Origin: Mesorhizobium sp. YM1C-6-2
Lineage (GTDB): Bacteria > Pseudomonadota > Alphaproteobacteria > Rhizobiales > Rhizobiaceae
Assembly (NCBI RefSeq): GCF_003666685.1
Contig: NZ_RCIZ01000019.1
Coordinates: 1-43,499 of the forward strand
Reading direction: 5' to 3'
DNA length: 43,499 nt
Shown here: piece by piece, positions 24,541-33,922 of the stretch
Numbering within the stretch: position 1 is the stretch's first letter
Layout of the letters: every line of letters begins with the position of its first letter
Notes under the pieces: model-generated
Told to the model about the DNA's origin: nothing
Seen by the model: the letters and a program-made list of their open reading frames with translations, nothing else
Databases searched by the model: none
Program-made: the position numbers and the translations under genes

Positions 24541-26103
24541 TCAATCACGTACCAGATAGGCTTCTACCGGGCCGACGCCTTTTAGATTGACGCTGCGCGG
24601 CTCAAGCGCCCGGGATGATCGCAGGACACGCCGGGTCGCCTCCGAGATCTGCAGGCGATCGGCGACACCCTGCGACTCGAGTCGGCTGGCGACATTTACC
24701 GTCTCGCCCCAGACGTCGTAGACGAAGCGGCTGCGGCCGATCAGGCCGGCGATGACCGGCCCAGTGTGCACGCCGATGCGCAGACGAAAGGAATCAGGAC
24801 TAGAGGGCTGTTCCTTCAATGCTGCCAGCATTGCTTGCCCAAGCGCCACGATCCGGTCGGCATGGTCTTGAGCCGGCTCGGGAACGCCACAGGCGGCCAT
24901 GTATGCATCACCGATTGTCTTTATCTTCTCGACGGCATGTGCCTCTGCCAACTCGTCGAACAGGCTGAACATCGCACCAAGGCGTTTGACGAGGTCTGAA
25001 GCCGGCAGTCTGGCGGCAATGGGAGAGAAGCCGACGATATCGGCAAAAAGGATAGTCACGTCCTCGAAGCGGTCGGCGATGATCTGCTCGCCTTTCTGCA
25101 GCCGCGCGACGATCTGGCCGGGCAGAATGGCGCGCAGCAGGGAATCCGCCCGCCTCTTCTCCGCCTCGATCCGGCGCAGATAGTTGTGCTCGCGGTCGAG
25201 CCAGCGCTTCTTCTCCAACGTCGAATTGATCCGTGCGTGCAGTAGAACGGGATTGAAAGGTTTCGGCAGGTAGTCATCGGCGCCCGCCTCGATGCAGCGC
25301 GCCACCGCGTCGACTTCGTTCAGTCCTGAAATCATGATGACCGGGATACGCTGCCACCGGCGATCAGCTCTCAGCCGCAGAAGCAGCTCGATACCGTTCA
25401 TGTCCGGCATTAGGACATCCAAGAGTACGAGGTCGAACACCTGTTCGCCAAGCCGCTCGAGAGCAGACAGACCGGTGGCGGCGGTGACCACCCAATGACC
25501 GGCTCGCTGCAGTCGTCGCGAAAGGAGGTCGCGGTTGCTGCCGATATCGTCGACGACAAGGATCCTGCCACCGCTAGCCGCGTGCGCGTCGCTTTCCGTC
25601 CTGTTCAGCGTCTGTTCGAGCCCTGCCGCGTCGATGCGCGCCCGATCCGCAACCTGTAGATTCTCGATGCCGCCGTTGCGCGAGATACCGGCGATGGCGT
25701 CGATATGCGCCAGCAATTCCTCGGAAGCCGCCAGCATCACCCTGACATCATCGGCCAACGCATGGTGATTCAAATCCTCAGCTTCCTCGAGGATCATTTC
25801 GGAATAACCGATGATGGCATTCAGGGGCGTGCGCAGATCATGCCGCAGCTTTGCCTCGCTCTCGATCCCGGCGCGCTTCGGGAAATTCGCCCGACCGGCA
25901 ATCAACCTGTCTATGAGAACGTTCAACTGCTGTGCCGCGGCCCCGACTCTTTCAAGGTCAGGCATCACCTCGTCCAGGCCGAGATCGCGCGCATGCTCCG
26001 TCACCAGTTCCTGAAAACCGGTGATCGCGCGCGCTGGCCCGGCAAGTTGTTGCGCGACGTGTGTGACGATCGCCTGACGCTGGAAGTCGCTCTCAACACT
26101 CAT
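24541..26103 (-). CDS. class III adenylyl cyclase with histidine-kinase-like and receiver domains
   Basis: The 520-residue soluble protein has three parts. Residues about 80-150 form a HisKA-like helical hairpin with HDLRTPLNAIIGY (His-88) but no ATPase domain follows. Residues 179-295 are a receiver domain with ILVVDD and phospho-acceptor Asp-229 in LLDVLMPDMNG. A linker helix leads to a class III cyclase domain (about 335-520): metal-binding Asp-355 in FADIVGFS and Asp-399 in TIGDAYM, substrate-selecting Lys-395 in KIKTIGD and an Asp in VYDVWGETVN, then transition-state residues in NVASRLES. Lys and Asp at these places indicate ATP, so cAMP as product. Phosphorylation of the receiver by the kinases encoded just upstream on this strand would be expected to set its activity. 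It is the last gene of the four-gene operon. Confidence 0.9.
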   Translation of the reverse strand: MSVESDFQRQAIVTHVAQQLAGPARAITGFQELVTEHARDLGLDEVMPDLERVGAAAQQLNVLIDRLIAGRANFPKRAGIESEAKLRHDLRTPLNAIIGYSEMILEEAEDLNHHALADDVRVMLAASEELLAHIDAIAGISRNGGIENLQVADRARIDAAGLEQTLNRTESDAHAASGGRILVVDDIGSNRDLLSRRLQRAGHWVVTAATGLSALERLGEQVFDLVLLDVLMPDMNGIELLLRLRADRRWQRIPVIMISGLNEVDAVARCIEAGADDYLPKPFNPVLLHARINSTLEKKRWLDREHNYLRRIEAEKRRADSLLRAILPGQIVARLQKGEQIIADRFEDVTILFADIVGFSPIAARLPASDLVKRLGAMFSLFDELAEAHAVEKIKTIGDAYMAACGVPEPAQDHADRIVALGQAMLAALKEQPSSPDSFRLRIGVHTGPVIAGLIGRSRFVYDVWGETVNVASRLESQGVADRLQISEATRRVLRSSRALEPRSVNLKGVGPVEAYLVRD

Positions 26104-26127
26104 CTGACGAAGCCACCAGGTCGCTGC

Positions 26128-26499
26128 TCACCGGCTGGCGGCGAGCAGTTGTTCGATCTTACGCACCAGCCGTGTCAGGTCCACCGGCTTGCTGTCGTAG
26201 TCGTCGCATCCAGCCTCGAGCGCTTGTTCGCGGTCGCTCGCCATCGCATGCGCAGTGAGCGCGATGATCGGAATCGTCGACGTGTTCGGATCCGCCTTCA
26301 GCCGCCGTGTCGCCTCCCAGCCATCCATCACCGGCAGGCTCATGTCCATGAGGATCAGATCCGGCCTTTCCGAAACGGTGAGGTCCACGCCTGACTGCCC
26401 GTTCTCAGCAATGAGCATTTCAAAGCCGCGCCGCGCCAGGCGCCGCGAGAGCATGTCGCGATTCATTTCGTTGTCTTCCACCAGGAGAATTCTCGCCAT
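26128..26499 (-). CDS. single-domain response regulator, DivK-like
   Basis: The 123-residue protein is a lone receiver: ILLVEDNEMNRDML (acidic pair Glu-8/Asp-9), phospho-acceptor in LILMDMSLPVMDGWE near Asp-53, switch Thr in IPIIALTAHAM, and Lys in YDSKPVDLTRL near residue 105. The pattern is that of DivK/CheY-type phosphocarriers that interact with hybrid kinases. It sits 30 bp downstream of the hybrid kinase gene and 24 bp upstream of the cyclase gene on the same strand, so it can shuttle phosphate between them. GAGGAATTCGG precedes the ATG. Confidence 0.92.
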   Translation of the reverse strand: MARILLVEDNEMNRDMLSRRLARRGFEMLIAENGQSGVDLTVSERPDLILMDMSLPVMDGWEATRRLKADPNTSTIPIIALTAHAMASDREQALEAGCDDYDSKPVDLTRLVRKIEQLLAASR

Positions 26500-26529
26500 C
26501 TTCCGAATTCCTCCAGCCGTGATGCGTGG

Positions 26530-29286
26530 TTATGTGCGGCCGATGCCGGCGCCGACCGCGTCCCGTGCTGAGATCTGCCGCTCGAGGGCTTCCACCAACT
26601 GGGACCTGCTGTTGGCGCCCTTGGCCACGACAGCGACCGCCCGGTCCCGCAGCCAGTTGAGTTCGTTCGCCGAAAGGTCTTTCGAGGTGACCACAACCAC
26701 GGGAATGTTCTGGAGCTCCGGAATCCGCTGCATCTCGCTCAGCGTCTCGAAGCCGTCCATTTCCGGCATCAGCAGGTCAAGCAGGACCAAGCGAGGTGAC
26801 AGCCGCTTCATCAGTTCGATGCCGCGCACCCCGTTGCTCGCCTCGTGAACCTGCCAGTTCTTCTTGGTCAGAATGCGCCGGAGGACATCGCGCGAGGCCT
26901 GATCGTCGTCGACGATAAGCACATCGCGTTTGCCGTTGCCGCAGGCCTCGATTGTGCGGACCAACCTCTCCGTATCGATCGGTTTGGTCAGATATTCTAC
27001 GGCGCCTAGCGATAGGCCGAGTTCGCGGTCCGCCAGGATGGTCGCGAGGATCACCGGAATCTCGCACAGTTCCGGATCGTTCTTCAACTCGCGCAGCACT
27101 GACCAGCCGTCTTGATGCGGCATGATAATGTCGAGAATGATCGCAGCGGGGCGATGTGCTCGAGCTACTGCCAGTCCTTCCGCTCCACTCGCCGCCTCGA
27201 TGGACACCAACCCCGCCTCTGCCAGTGCCCTGGCGATGACATCCCGGGCAGCGGGCTCGTCGTCTATGATGAGGACCGTCTTGCCCGACACCGGAGGCAG
27301 CGGTTCTGCCGGCTTCCTATCCGGGGTATTCTCTTTGCACTCGGCCGGAATTTCCATCGTGAAGGTCGAGCCTTTCCCGAGTTCGCTGTCGACGCTCACC
27401 GTGCCGCCAATCATCCGGGAGAAACTGCGGGTTATGCTGAGACCGAGCCCCGTCCCCCCGTAATTTCGGGTGGTGGACGCATCCGCCTGGGTGAATGCGT
27501 TGAAAAGCCGCTCCTGCTGCTGTGGCGTTATCCCGATCCCGGAGTCAGATACCTTGAACACCAGCCAGTCCCCGTCTGGCCTGCTTTCGCGACTGGCCGT
27601 GAGCGTTATGCGGCCTCCTTCGGTGAACTTGGCGGCGTTGCTGAGCAGGTTGAACAGGTTCTGACGCAGCTTGGTCTCGTCCGAATGCATGGTCCCTAGA
27701 TCGCTCTGGAAATCCTCCACCAGGATGTTGCGGTTCTTGTTGATCAGCGGCGAGACGGTCGCCTGCACGTCGCGGAGCATCTCGGCCACATCGAAGGCTT
27801 CGAGGAACAGCTCCATCTTGTTGGCTTCAATCTTCGACAGGTCGAGGATGTCATTGATGAGCGCGAGGAGACTGCGGCCGGCGCCTGCGATCCTCTCCAA
27901 TTCCGGGATGAACTCACGCGTCTGCTGGTCGGCCGCCTCCTCGATGAGCATCTCACTGTAGCCGATGATCGCGTTGAGCGGTGTACGCAACTCATGGCTC
28001 ATCGACGCGAGGAAGCGGCTTTTGGCTTCGTTGGCCGACTCGGCACTGCTCTTGGCCTGTTCCAGCTCGGCCTGTCTGAGCTTGAGTTCGGTGATATCGG
28101 TATAGACCGCGACCGTGCCGCCGTCCGGGGTTCTGCGTTTGCTGACGCGAACCCACCTGTCGCCGTACCGCCATTCGCGCACGAAGCCTGCCGGATCCCT
28201 ATGGACCCGCAGGCTCTTGGCCATCCAGTCCTCCGGCCGCTCTCCGTCAAGGTCTACCTGCCCGCTTGCGAGGCGGCGCTTCAGGATGTCCTCGAAGCTC
28301 TGCCCGATCAGCTCGCTTCGCTGTTGGTCGGAGAAGATCTCGCAATACTTGCTGTTGGCAAGCAGGATCTTGTCTTCGGAATCGAATAGGACGAAGCCGT
28401 CAGAAATCGCCTCGAAGGCAGTCGCGATTGTGCGTCTCTGACGCTCCGCCTCCTCCTCAAGCCTCTGCTTCTCTATGGCGCTCGCCCGGAAGAGCCTGAG
28501 GGTACGCGCCATCGCGCCGAGTTCGTCCCCGCTCTCCACGGGAATCTCGACATCGTAGCGTCCCTCGGTCAGTTCCCCGATCACTCGGTTCAGCCTCCGC
28601 AGCGGGCCGATGATCGAGCGAAGGACGAGGATCGTGAGAAGGGCTCCGATCAGCGCAACGACACCCACCAGGATGGCCGAAGCTCTGGCGGTCTCCTGAG
28701 TCTGCCTCACCGCCTCATCGCGTGCGGATTCCGCGCTGGCGCTCGCATCGGCGACGAGCTTGTTCAACGCGGCGTCGACGTTGGCGCTGTGGGTACGGGC
28801 TTCGGCGAGCAGTGCGTTGCCGATTATGCGGTTGTCCTGGGTGTAGCTGTCGGCGGCCTCCAGCGCCGTCTTGACGTATGCGTCCACCTCGGAACGGATT
28901 TCCTTGACCGCCTCGGGAGATGATTTGGAGAGGTGGTCCATGTGGACGACCAGCCGATCGCGCGCCAACGTGGCATTTCGTTCTGAGTTCATCAGCAGGC
29001 TGACTGAGAGGTCGGTCAACCAGTACCGCAGTTCGCCGAAGGTCGCGTGTGCCGCCGCAGCAGTGCCCGCGAGGTCGAACAGGGCCTTTGTTTCGGCGGT
29101 ACGGTCGGCACTGCGATAAAGGGCCTGGGTGAGAAAGATCGACGACAGGATGAGGCTGATGAGTCCCGCTGCCGTGAGGGCCACAATCCGCGCCGAGATG
29201 GGCAGACTGGCAAAGCGGCTTGCGAGCGACTTCGTCGAGGCAGGGGACGGAGCAATCCGGCGCGGCGCTTGTTCCGCGGCGGTCAT
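26530..29286 (-). CDS. membrane hybrid histidine kinase with two receivers
   Basis: The 918-residue protein has a membrane helix at about 32-54, a periplasmic helical sensor domain (about 55-200), a second membrane helix (202-222), HAMP (220-275), a PAS domain (about 290-400), HisKA with the phospho-accepting His-431 in SMSHELRTPLNAIIGYSEM, and a HATPase with DLSKIEANKM, then GIGITPQQQERLF and GGTGLGLSITRSF. Two receivers follow (about 660-780 with ILDIIMPHQDGWS, and 790-905 with LLDLLMPEMDGFE). The periplasmic part is predicted all-helical and could dock the haem protein encoded just upstream. Its ATG overlaps the stop of that gene (ATGA at 29283-29286), so the two are translationally coupled. 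All catalytic boxes look intact. Confidence 0.93.
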   Translation of the reverse strand: MTAAEQAPRRIAPSPASTKSLASRFASLPISARIVALTAAGLISLILSSIFLTQALYRSADRTAETKALFDLAGTAAAAHATFGELRYWLTDLSVSLLMNSERNATLARDRLVVHMDHLSKSSPEAVKEIRSEVDAYVKTALEAADSYTQDNRIIGNALLAEARTHSANVDAALNKLVADASASAESARDEAVRQTQETARASAILVGVVALIGALLTILVLRSIIGPLRRLNRVIGELTEGRYDVEIPVESGDELGAMARTLRLFRASAIEKQRLEEEAERQRRTIATAFEAISDGFVLFDSEDKILLANSKYCEIFSDQQRSELIGQSFEDILKRRLASGQVDLDGERPEDWMAKSLRVHRDPAGFVREWRYGDRWVRVSKRRTPDGGTVAVYTDITELKLRQAELEQAKSSAESANEAKSRFLASMSHELRTPLNAIIGYSEMLIEEAADQQTREFIPELERIAGAGRSLLALINDILDLSKIEANKMELFLEAFDVAEMLRDVQATVSPLINKNRNILVEDFQSDLGTMHSDETKLRQNLFNLLSNAAKFTEGGRITLTASRESRPDGDWLVFKVSDSGIGITPQQQERLFNAFTQADASTTRNYGGTGLGLSITRSFSRMIGGTVSVDSELGKGSTFTMEIPAECKENTPDRKPAEPLPPVSGKTVLIIDDEPAARDVIARALAEAGLVSIEAASGAEGLAVARAHRPAAIILDIIMPHQDGWSVLRELKNDPELCEIPVILATILADRELGLSLGAVEYLTKPIDTERLVRTIEACGNGKRDVLIVDDDQASRDVLRRILTKKNWQVHEASNGVRGIELMKRLSPRLVLLDLLMPEMDGFETLSEMQRIPELQNIPVVVVTSKDLSANELNWLRDRAVAVVAKGANSRSQLVEALERQISARDAVGAGIGRT

Positions 29287-30044
29287 TTGAACAGGACGAT
29301 GCTGATCGCCCCTCCCAGATCACCCGTCTTGCCGCCCTCCTTCGGGTATCCGGTCACGTCGATCTCGCCTTTGGGCTCGCCGTGGCAGGTGAGGCACGAG
29401 TCCGTGTAATATTCCGGCAGCAGCATACGGAAAGCCGGGCGCCCATCGACTTCCGCCACCTCCATATACGCTTCCCCCTTGGGTCTCTTGGGATCGGAGA
29501 AGACGTCCTGGATGATCATTCTTTCCCATGCGTCGGGGAGCGATTTGCGGTTGCGCACGAGCTGCTCCGGCGCGGTCACGCGTACGCGTGCTTCCTCGCC
29601 GACCTTGGCGGCAAATTTCTCGTTGATCAGGCGGGCGAAGATGGCCGGGACGAACCCCTTGAACCCAATCCCCTTGCGATTGATGTCGTCCTGATGTTCG
29701 TCAAGGACTTCCCTCATCGCATCGAGCTGGGCTTGGAGAAGACGCCGATCGCGTTCGGTCAAGTCACCCGAAAGCGGCTCCTGACCGACGCGCTGGGCAT
29801 AGAGGATGACAGCTTCGTCGACGAAACGCGTGCTGTCGATCTTCTTGTCGCCGATCGTTGGATCGTTGATGAGTGTCTGGTAGTTCGAGACGATGCTTCG
29901 GCCGGCGCGCAGCAGCTCGGCCAGCCGCGACGCCATACCGGCATCCTCGGCGTCGCCCGCTGCGACAACGGAGGTCAGGAGGAGCGCGCAGCCAACAAGA
30001 GCAGCGCCAACAGTTTTTCGCGTCGCGGCTGATGTAGCTACCAT
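29283..30044 (-). CDS. Tll0287-like (DUF3365) periplasmic c-type haem protein
   Basis: The start at 30044 is fixed by GGGAGAAGGAA directly before the ATG; a longer frame to 30104 lacks a site. The 253-residue product has a signal peptide (hydrophobic core about 10-25, cleavage near VVAAG). The exported domain shows the Tll0287/DUF3365 pattern: an early helix FVDEAVILYAQRVGQ, then GFKGFVPAIFARLINEKF, RNPKSLPDAWE-like RNRKSLPDAWERM, and the haem c attachment motif SCLTCHGEPKG near the C-terminus (CxxCH). In the cyanobacterial structure of this family the haem sits in a PAS-like fold and a redox or gas sensing role was proposed; that is family knowledge, not shown here. It is the first gene of the kinase-cyclase operon and its stop overlaps the kinase start. 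Confidence 0.88.
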   Translation of the reverse strand: MVATSAATRKTVGAALVGCALLLTSVVAAGDAEDAGMASRLAELLRAGRSIVSNYQTLINDPTIGDKKIDSTRFVDEAVILYAQRVGQEPLSGDLTERDRRLLQAQLDAMREVLDEHQDDINRKGIGFKGFVPAIFARLINEKFAAKVGEEARVRVTAPEQLVRNRKSLPDAWERMIIQDVFSDPKRPKGEAYMEVAEVDGRPAFRMLLPEYYTDSCLTCHGEPKGEIDVTGYPKEGGKTGDLGGAISIVLFK

Positions 30045-30230
30045 TTCCTTCTCCCTTAAGAAGATAGGCAGGCAATCCGCGCAATATACCACAATGGGAG
30101 TCAAAGGTAATAACGCAGGGGTGGTGCTGGATCTTCGGCTGAGAAGCTGCTCCGGGCGGCTTCGAGCCGTGTTATGGTCGTGACGGACTCATAATGTTTC
30201 GTTCAGCCTGCATGATCAGAGATAACGCCG

Positions 30231-30420
30231 ATGAACAAACTAGTCCCTGCCACAGGGTTGGCGCTGGCAATTTCCACGCCCGTAACCGCGCAGGACAACC
30301 CGACGGCGAAGGCCGTGTTCGTCAACCTGGCCGGCGCGAAGATCGGGACCGCCATTTACGTCGCAAGGCGTGCTGGTTGCCTTAGAAGTGATGGGGCTGC
30401 CAGCGGGAGAGTGGGTGCCG
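30231..30420 (+). pseudogene. 5' fragment of a Cu/Zn superoxide dismutase gene, frameshifted
   Basis: The ATG at 30231 opens a signal peptide (ATGLALAISTPVTAQ) followed by TAKAVFVNLAGAKIGTA, the start of bacterial periplasmic SodC. After 30360 the reading moves to another frame, which gives GVLVALEVMGLPAGEWV, the next segment of the same protein. The similarity then ends before the first copper-ligand histidines (the HVHE motif). All metal-binding residues are missing, so this is a relic. The bases 30421-30605 show no gene. Confidence 0.75.
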
Positions 30421-30605
30421 ACGGCGTGCGGCGCAACCACACTTCCGGCGTCGTCGCTGCCAACGTCTGCTTTCAGAAAGTCGCAAAGCTATTCTCGATG
30501 ACCGAGATGAGGGCGCAAACCTGCCATTCAGCGGTATTGCCAACAGGTCAAAGCTGGTCGCCCCTTTCGGCCAAGTGCCATGTGTTCTGCCCAACGTATT
30601 CGGTT

Positions 30606-31226
30606 TCAGTGCGTGGAACAGTCGCTCTTCCCGTTGATCCATCGGATCGCATCATCCAGACGGTCATCGCCCCAGAACACTTCACCGGCCACAACGAATG
30701 TCGGTGAGCCGAAGACGCCCAAAGCCATCGCCTCGTCGGTGGCGTCCGACAACGCCTTTACGATTGGCGGGGTCTGCGCCAATTCCAGAGCTCGATCACG
30801 ATCTTGCCCGGCTTCACGCAAGCTTGCGGAAATGTTCGGCTCCTCTCCGGCGGGCTCGCCATATTCAAACCATCGCCGATATGCGGCGCGCGTATAGCTT
30901 TCAACCCATCCTTCCGCCGTTCCCAGGACGGCGATCTGGTTGGCAAGCACGAGACCAGGCAATGGATATGGCGCGGGAATCTTTAGCGAGAGGCCGTACT
31001 GGTGCGCGCGGCGTTCGACGTCTCGCCACATATAGGCGGCCTTCACGGGCTTGTCCTTGAACGGAATGTTGTTCTGCTCGATCATGATGTGCCGCACGTT
31101 GAACGGGCGCCATCGAAACGAGACACCGGTCGATCGGGTCACATCCGAAAGACGCATCACCGAAAGATAGGTGTAGGTGCTCCCGATCGAATACCAGAAG
31201 TCGATGACGGCCACGGCTGCCCCCAT
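30606..31226 (-). CDS. DsbA-family oxidoreductase, 2-hydroxychromene-2-carboxylate isomerase-like
   Basis: The 206-residue protein (ATG 31226; the frame extends upstream but without protein-like codons) has the thioredoxin-fold layout of the HCCA isomerase/DsbA-like family. It starts IDFWYSIGSTYTYLS, where the Cys-x-x-Cys of DsbA is replaced by a Ser (S-x-x-S/T type active site), continues FRWRPFNVRHIM, the helical insertion with AAYMWRDVERRAH, and ends VFGSPTFVVAGEVFWGDDRL, the cis-Pro segment. Members use glutathione to isomerise aromatic breakdown products or act as glutathione transferases of the kappa type; the substrate here is unknown. It is cytoplasmic. It stands alone between the sodC relic and the recombinase cassette, just outside the phage-like region. 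Confidence 0.85.
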   Translation of the reverse strand: MGAAVAVIDFWYSIGSTYTYLSVMRLSDVTRSTGVSFRWRPFNVRHIMIEQNNIPFKDKPVKAAYMWRDVERRAHQYGLSLKIPAPYPLPGLVLANQIAVLGTAEGWVESYTRAAYRRWFEYGEPAGEEPNISASLREAGQDRDRALELAQTPPIVKALSDATDEAMALGVFGSPTFVVAGEVFWGDDRLDDAIRWINGKSDCSTH

Positions 31227-31373
31227 TCCGTTCGAGCCCCGAATGTACACGAGAGGCGTACAGAGGTCAGCACACGCTGATCGATCACCAAGATCTCCGC
31301 TTGGTCGCGCCTCTCCCGAACGCACCAGCAACGATTAATGCCGGAGATCCTTCTACGATCAACGCCGGGAGGA

Positions 31374-31748
31374 TCATTGATTTCGAGCCAGCGTGCGTCT
31401 CTGGACGTCCCAGTCGTCGTCAATGCCGGTCCGCAATGTCTCTACCGTGACGGACATGTCCTGCCTGCCGTGGACGATCGCCTCGATGATGTCCGGCGCG
31501 AGGAATGTCAGGCGCAGAATGCGGGTCAGGTAGGACGGCGCGATGCCTTCGTGCCTGGCCACATCGGCGATGGTGGGGAAGTCGCCGGATTCCAGCATGC
31601 GCTTCCAGCGGAAGGCGCGGGCGAGCGCTTTGACCAGCGTGTTGTCGGTCCCCTTCGCAGGTGCAGCGCCTTGGGGGAGCTGCAGCTCCCTGCGGCCGCC
31701 CCGTTTCACGAGGCGGAGCGGGATGTGCAGCGTCAGAGTTTCGGTCAT
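31374..31748 (-). CDS. small HTH protein of the recombinase cassette
   Basis: The 124-residue product starts at the ATG at 31748, 14 bp after the recombinase stop. After a short strand-like start (TLHIPLRLVKRGGRR) it has an Ala-rich helix and a helix-turn-helix in FPTIADVARHEGIAPSYLTRILRL, similar in shape to the KorB/ParB-type HTH, then APDIIEAIVHGRQ. It probably binds DNA and may control the cassette or help the recombinase. Small genes of this type are found after the same recombinase in rhizobial elements (from memory). The frame is open upstream into the recombinase gene, but those codons are a shadow. Confidence 0.75.
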   Translation of the reverse strand: MTETLTLHIPLRLVKRGGRRELQLPQGAAPAKGTDNTLVKALARAFRWKRMLESGDFPTIADVARHEGIAPSYLTRILRLTFLAPDIIEAIVHGRQDMSVTVETLRTGIDDDWDVQRRTLARNQ

Positions 31749-31761
31749 GGGCGTGGTCCGT

Positions 31762-33083
31762 TTATGCGGCCTGCTCCAGCCTGCCGGCGAGCATCTCGCG
31801 CGCCAGGCCATTTAGGCCGTCGATCCGGAGGTGGACGTCGATACCGTCTCTGCCGATGTCGACCCGCTCGATCAGCAGCGCTACGATGCGGGCCTGCTCT
31901 GCGGGGAAGAGTTCGTCCCACAGCGGATCGAAATGCTGTATGGCTTCACGGACGTTGGCCTCGGTGACGGCGCCGTCCTGTGTGCGCGCCGCCTTCCACG
32001 ACCCTGCAACGACCTCCGGCTGGCGGAACACGGCACGAAGTCGGTCGACGACCGCCGCCTCGATCTCTCCAGCCGGCACACGGCCGACCGGACATGATCC
32101 AGCGCCATGCTTCAGCACGGTCTGGCTGACGTAGTAGCGATAGAGCCGGCCGCCCTTACGGGTGTGGGTTGGAGAGAACGCTGCGCCGTCAGGACCATAG
32201 AGCAGCCCCTTTAGCAGCGCCGGCGTGTCGGCACGGGTGCGGGCGGCGCGTTTGCGCGGGCTCTCCTGCAGTATGGCGTGAACCCGGTCCCACGTGTCCC
32301 GATCGATGATGGCCTCGTGCTCGCCCGGATAGCTGGCGCCCTTGTGGACCGCCTCGCCGATATAGGCGCGGTTGTTCAGCGTCCGGTAGATACACTTTTT
32401 GTCGATCGGTTTTCCCTGCCGGGTTTGCATGCCTCTGCTAGATGCCTCGCGCGCCACCACCGTGCCAGAACCGACCTCGAAGAAGCGGTCGAAAACCCAG
32501 CGCACGTGCGCGGCGGCTTCCTCGTCGACCACCAGCTTCCGGTTTTCGACCCGGTAGCCAAGCGGCGGCACGCCGCCCATCCACATGCCCTTCATGCGGG
32601 AGGCGCGGAACTTGTCGCGGATGCGCTCGGCCGTCACCTCGCGCTCGAACTGGGCGAAGCTGAGAAGGATGTTCAGCGTCAGCCGCCCCATCGATGAGGT
32701 GGTGTTGAAGGATTGGGTCACCGAGACGAAGGTCACGCCGTTGCGGTCGAACACCTCGACCAGCCTGGCGAAGTCCATCAGCGAGCGTGACAGGCGATCG
32801 ATCTTGTAGACCAACACCACGTCGACCAGCCCGTCGTCGATGTCGGCGAGCAGTCGCTGCAGCGCCGGACGCTCCAGCGTGCCGCCAGAGATACCGCCAT
32901 CGTCATAGCGGTCGCGGACCAGGACCCAGCCTTCGGAGCGCTGGCTGACAATGTAGGCTTCGCAGGCCTCGCGCTGCGCGTGGAGAGAATTGAACTCCTG
33001 TTCCAGCCCCTCTTCCGAGGATTTGCGGGTATAGACGGCGCAGCGCAGCTTGCGCACGACGCTCGATTTCTCCGAGGGTATGG

Positions 33084-33087
<4 letters not shown>
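31762..33087 (-). CDS. large serine recombinase
   Basis: The 441-residue protein has the large serine recombinase plan. Catalytic domain residues 10-160 include YTRKSSEEG (nucleophile Ser-23), GISGGTLERPALQRLL and VYKIDRLSRSLMDF. A long helix and the recombinase domain follow (about 175-290; GGVPPLGYRV, then RTLNNRAYIGE). A zinc-ribbon-type region comes next (about 300-350; LKGLLYGPDGA and RYYVSQ), but most zinc-binding Cys are replaced, leaving only that in SCPVGR; this is usual in the rhizobial branch. The start ATG 33087 overlaps the DUF2924 stop (ATGA). It should integrate and, with an excision factor, excise the element. All catalytic residues I can check are present. Confidence 0.92.
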
Positions 33088-33538
<451 letters not shown>

Positions 33539-33542
<4 letters not shown>

Positions 33543-33808
33543 GCGTTTCTCTGCTCGACTACGGTTGCATGACCGCTCCGGTCGGCCGCACAGTCCAGCA
33601 AACCATTCTCCGGACCGGCAGATAGTTCACTTGACTGTCGCGATCGAAGCCGAACCAGGCCGAGCGCCAGCAAGCCGCAGAGTTCGGCGCGGCGTTCATC
33701 AGCCGCAAGGAAAGCAGCAGGTATCGGATTTGGACGTGAAGAGGAACGTAGAGCAAGTTCGAATGAGGGCATAACATCGGGAGTAAGCCGAAACGGACCG
33801 GCCTCCAA
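33539..33808 (-). CDS. small leader gene of the recombinase cassette
   Basis: The frame ends in ATGA overlap with the DUF2924 start. Its last 50 residues (ERRAELCGLLALGLVRLRSRQ, then SGPEN-like SAGPENGLLDCAADRSGHAT) match, from memory, a short conserved protein that often precedes DUF2924 genes in rhizobia. The first 35 residues are less protein-like, so the true start is uncertain: ATG at 33808 or at 33772, or a non-standard codon later. Function unknown. Confidence 0.55.
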
Positions 33809-33822
33809 CTATCTCGCGAATC

Positions 33823-33852
33823 CCTGCGAAAACCTGCGTAACCTGAGGAAAA
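33823..33852 (+). repeat. three iteron-like repeats CCTGCGAAAA / CCTGCGTAA / CCTGAGGAAAA
   Basis: Three contiguous units of 10, 9 and 11 bp share the start CCTG and an A-rich end. They lie in the divergent region between the recombinase cassette and the excisionase/Prim-Pol genes. An 8-bp inverted repeat (AGGAAAAC 33846-33853, GTTTTCCT 33880-33887) overlaps the third unit. Confidence 0.55.
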
Positions 33853-33922
33853 CTTTGAGAAAGTATAGCGCAGAGGAATGTTTTCCTGCTATAGTCTAAG
33901 TTGTGTTCACCGGGAACCAGTG

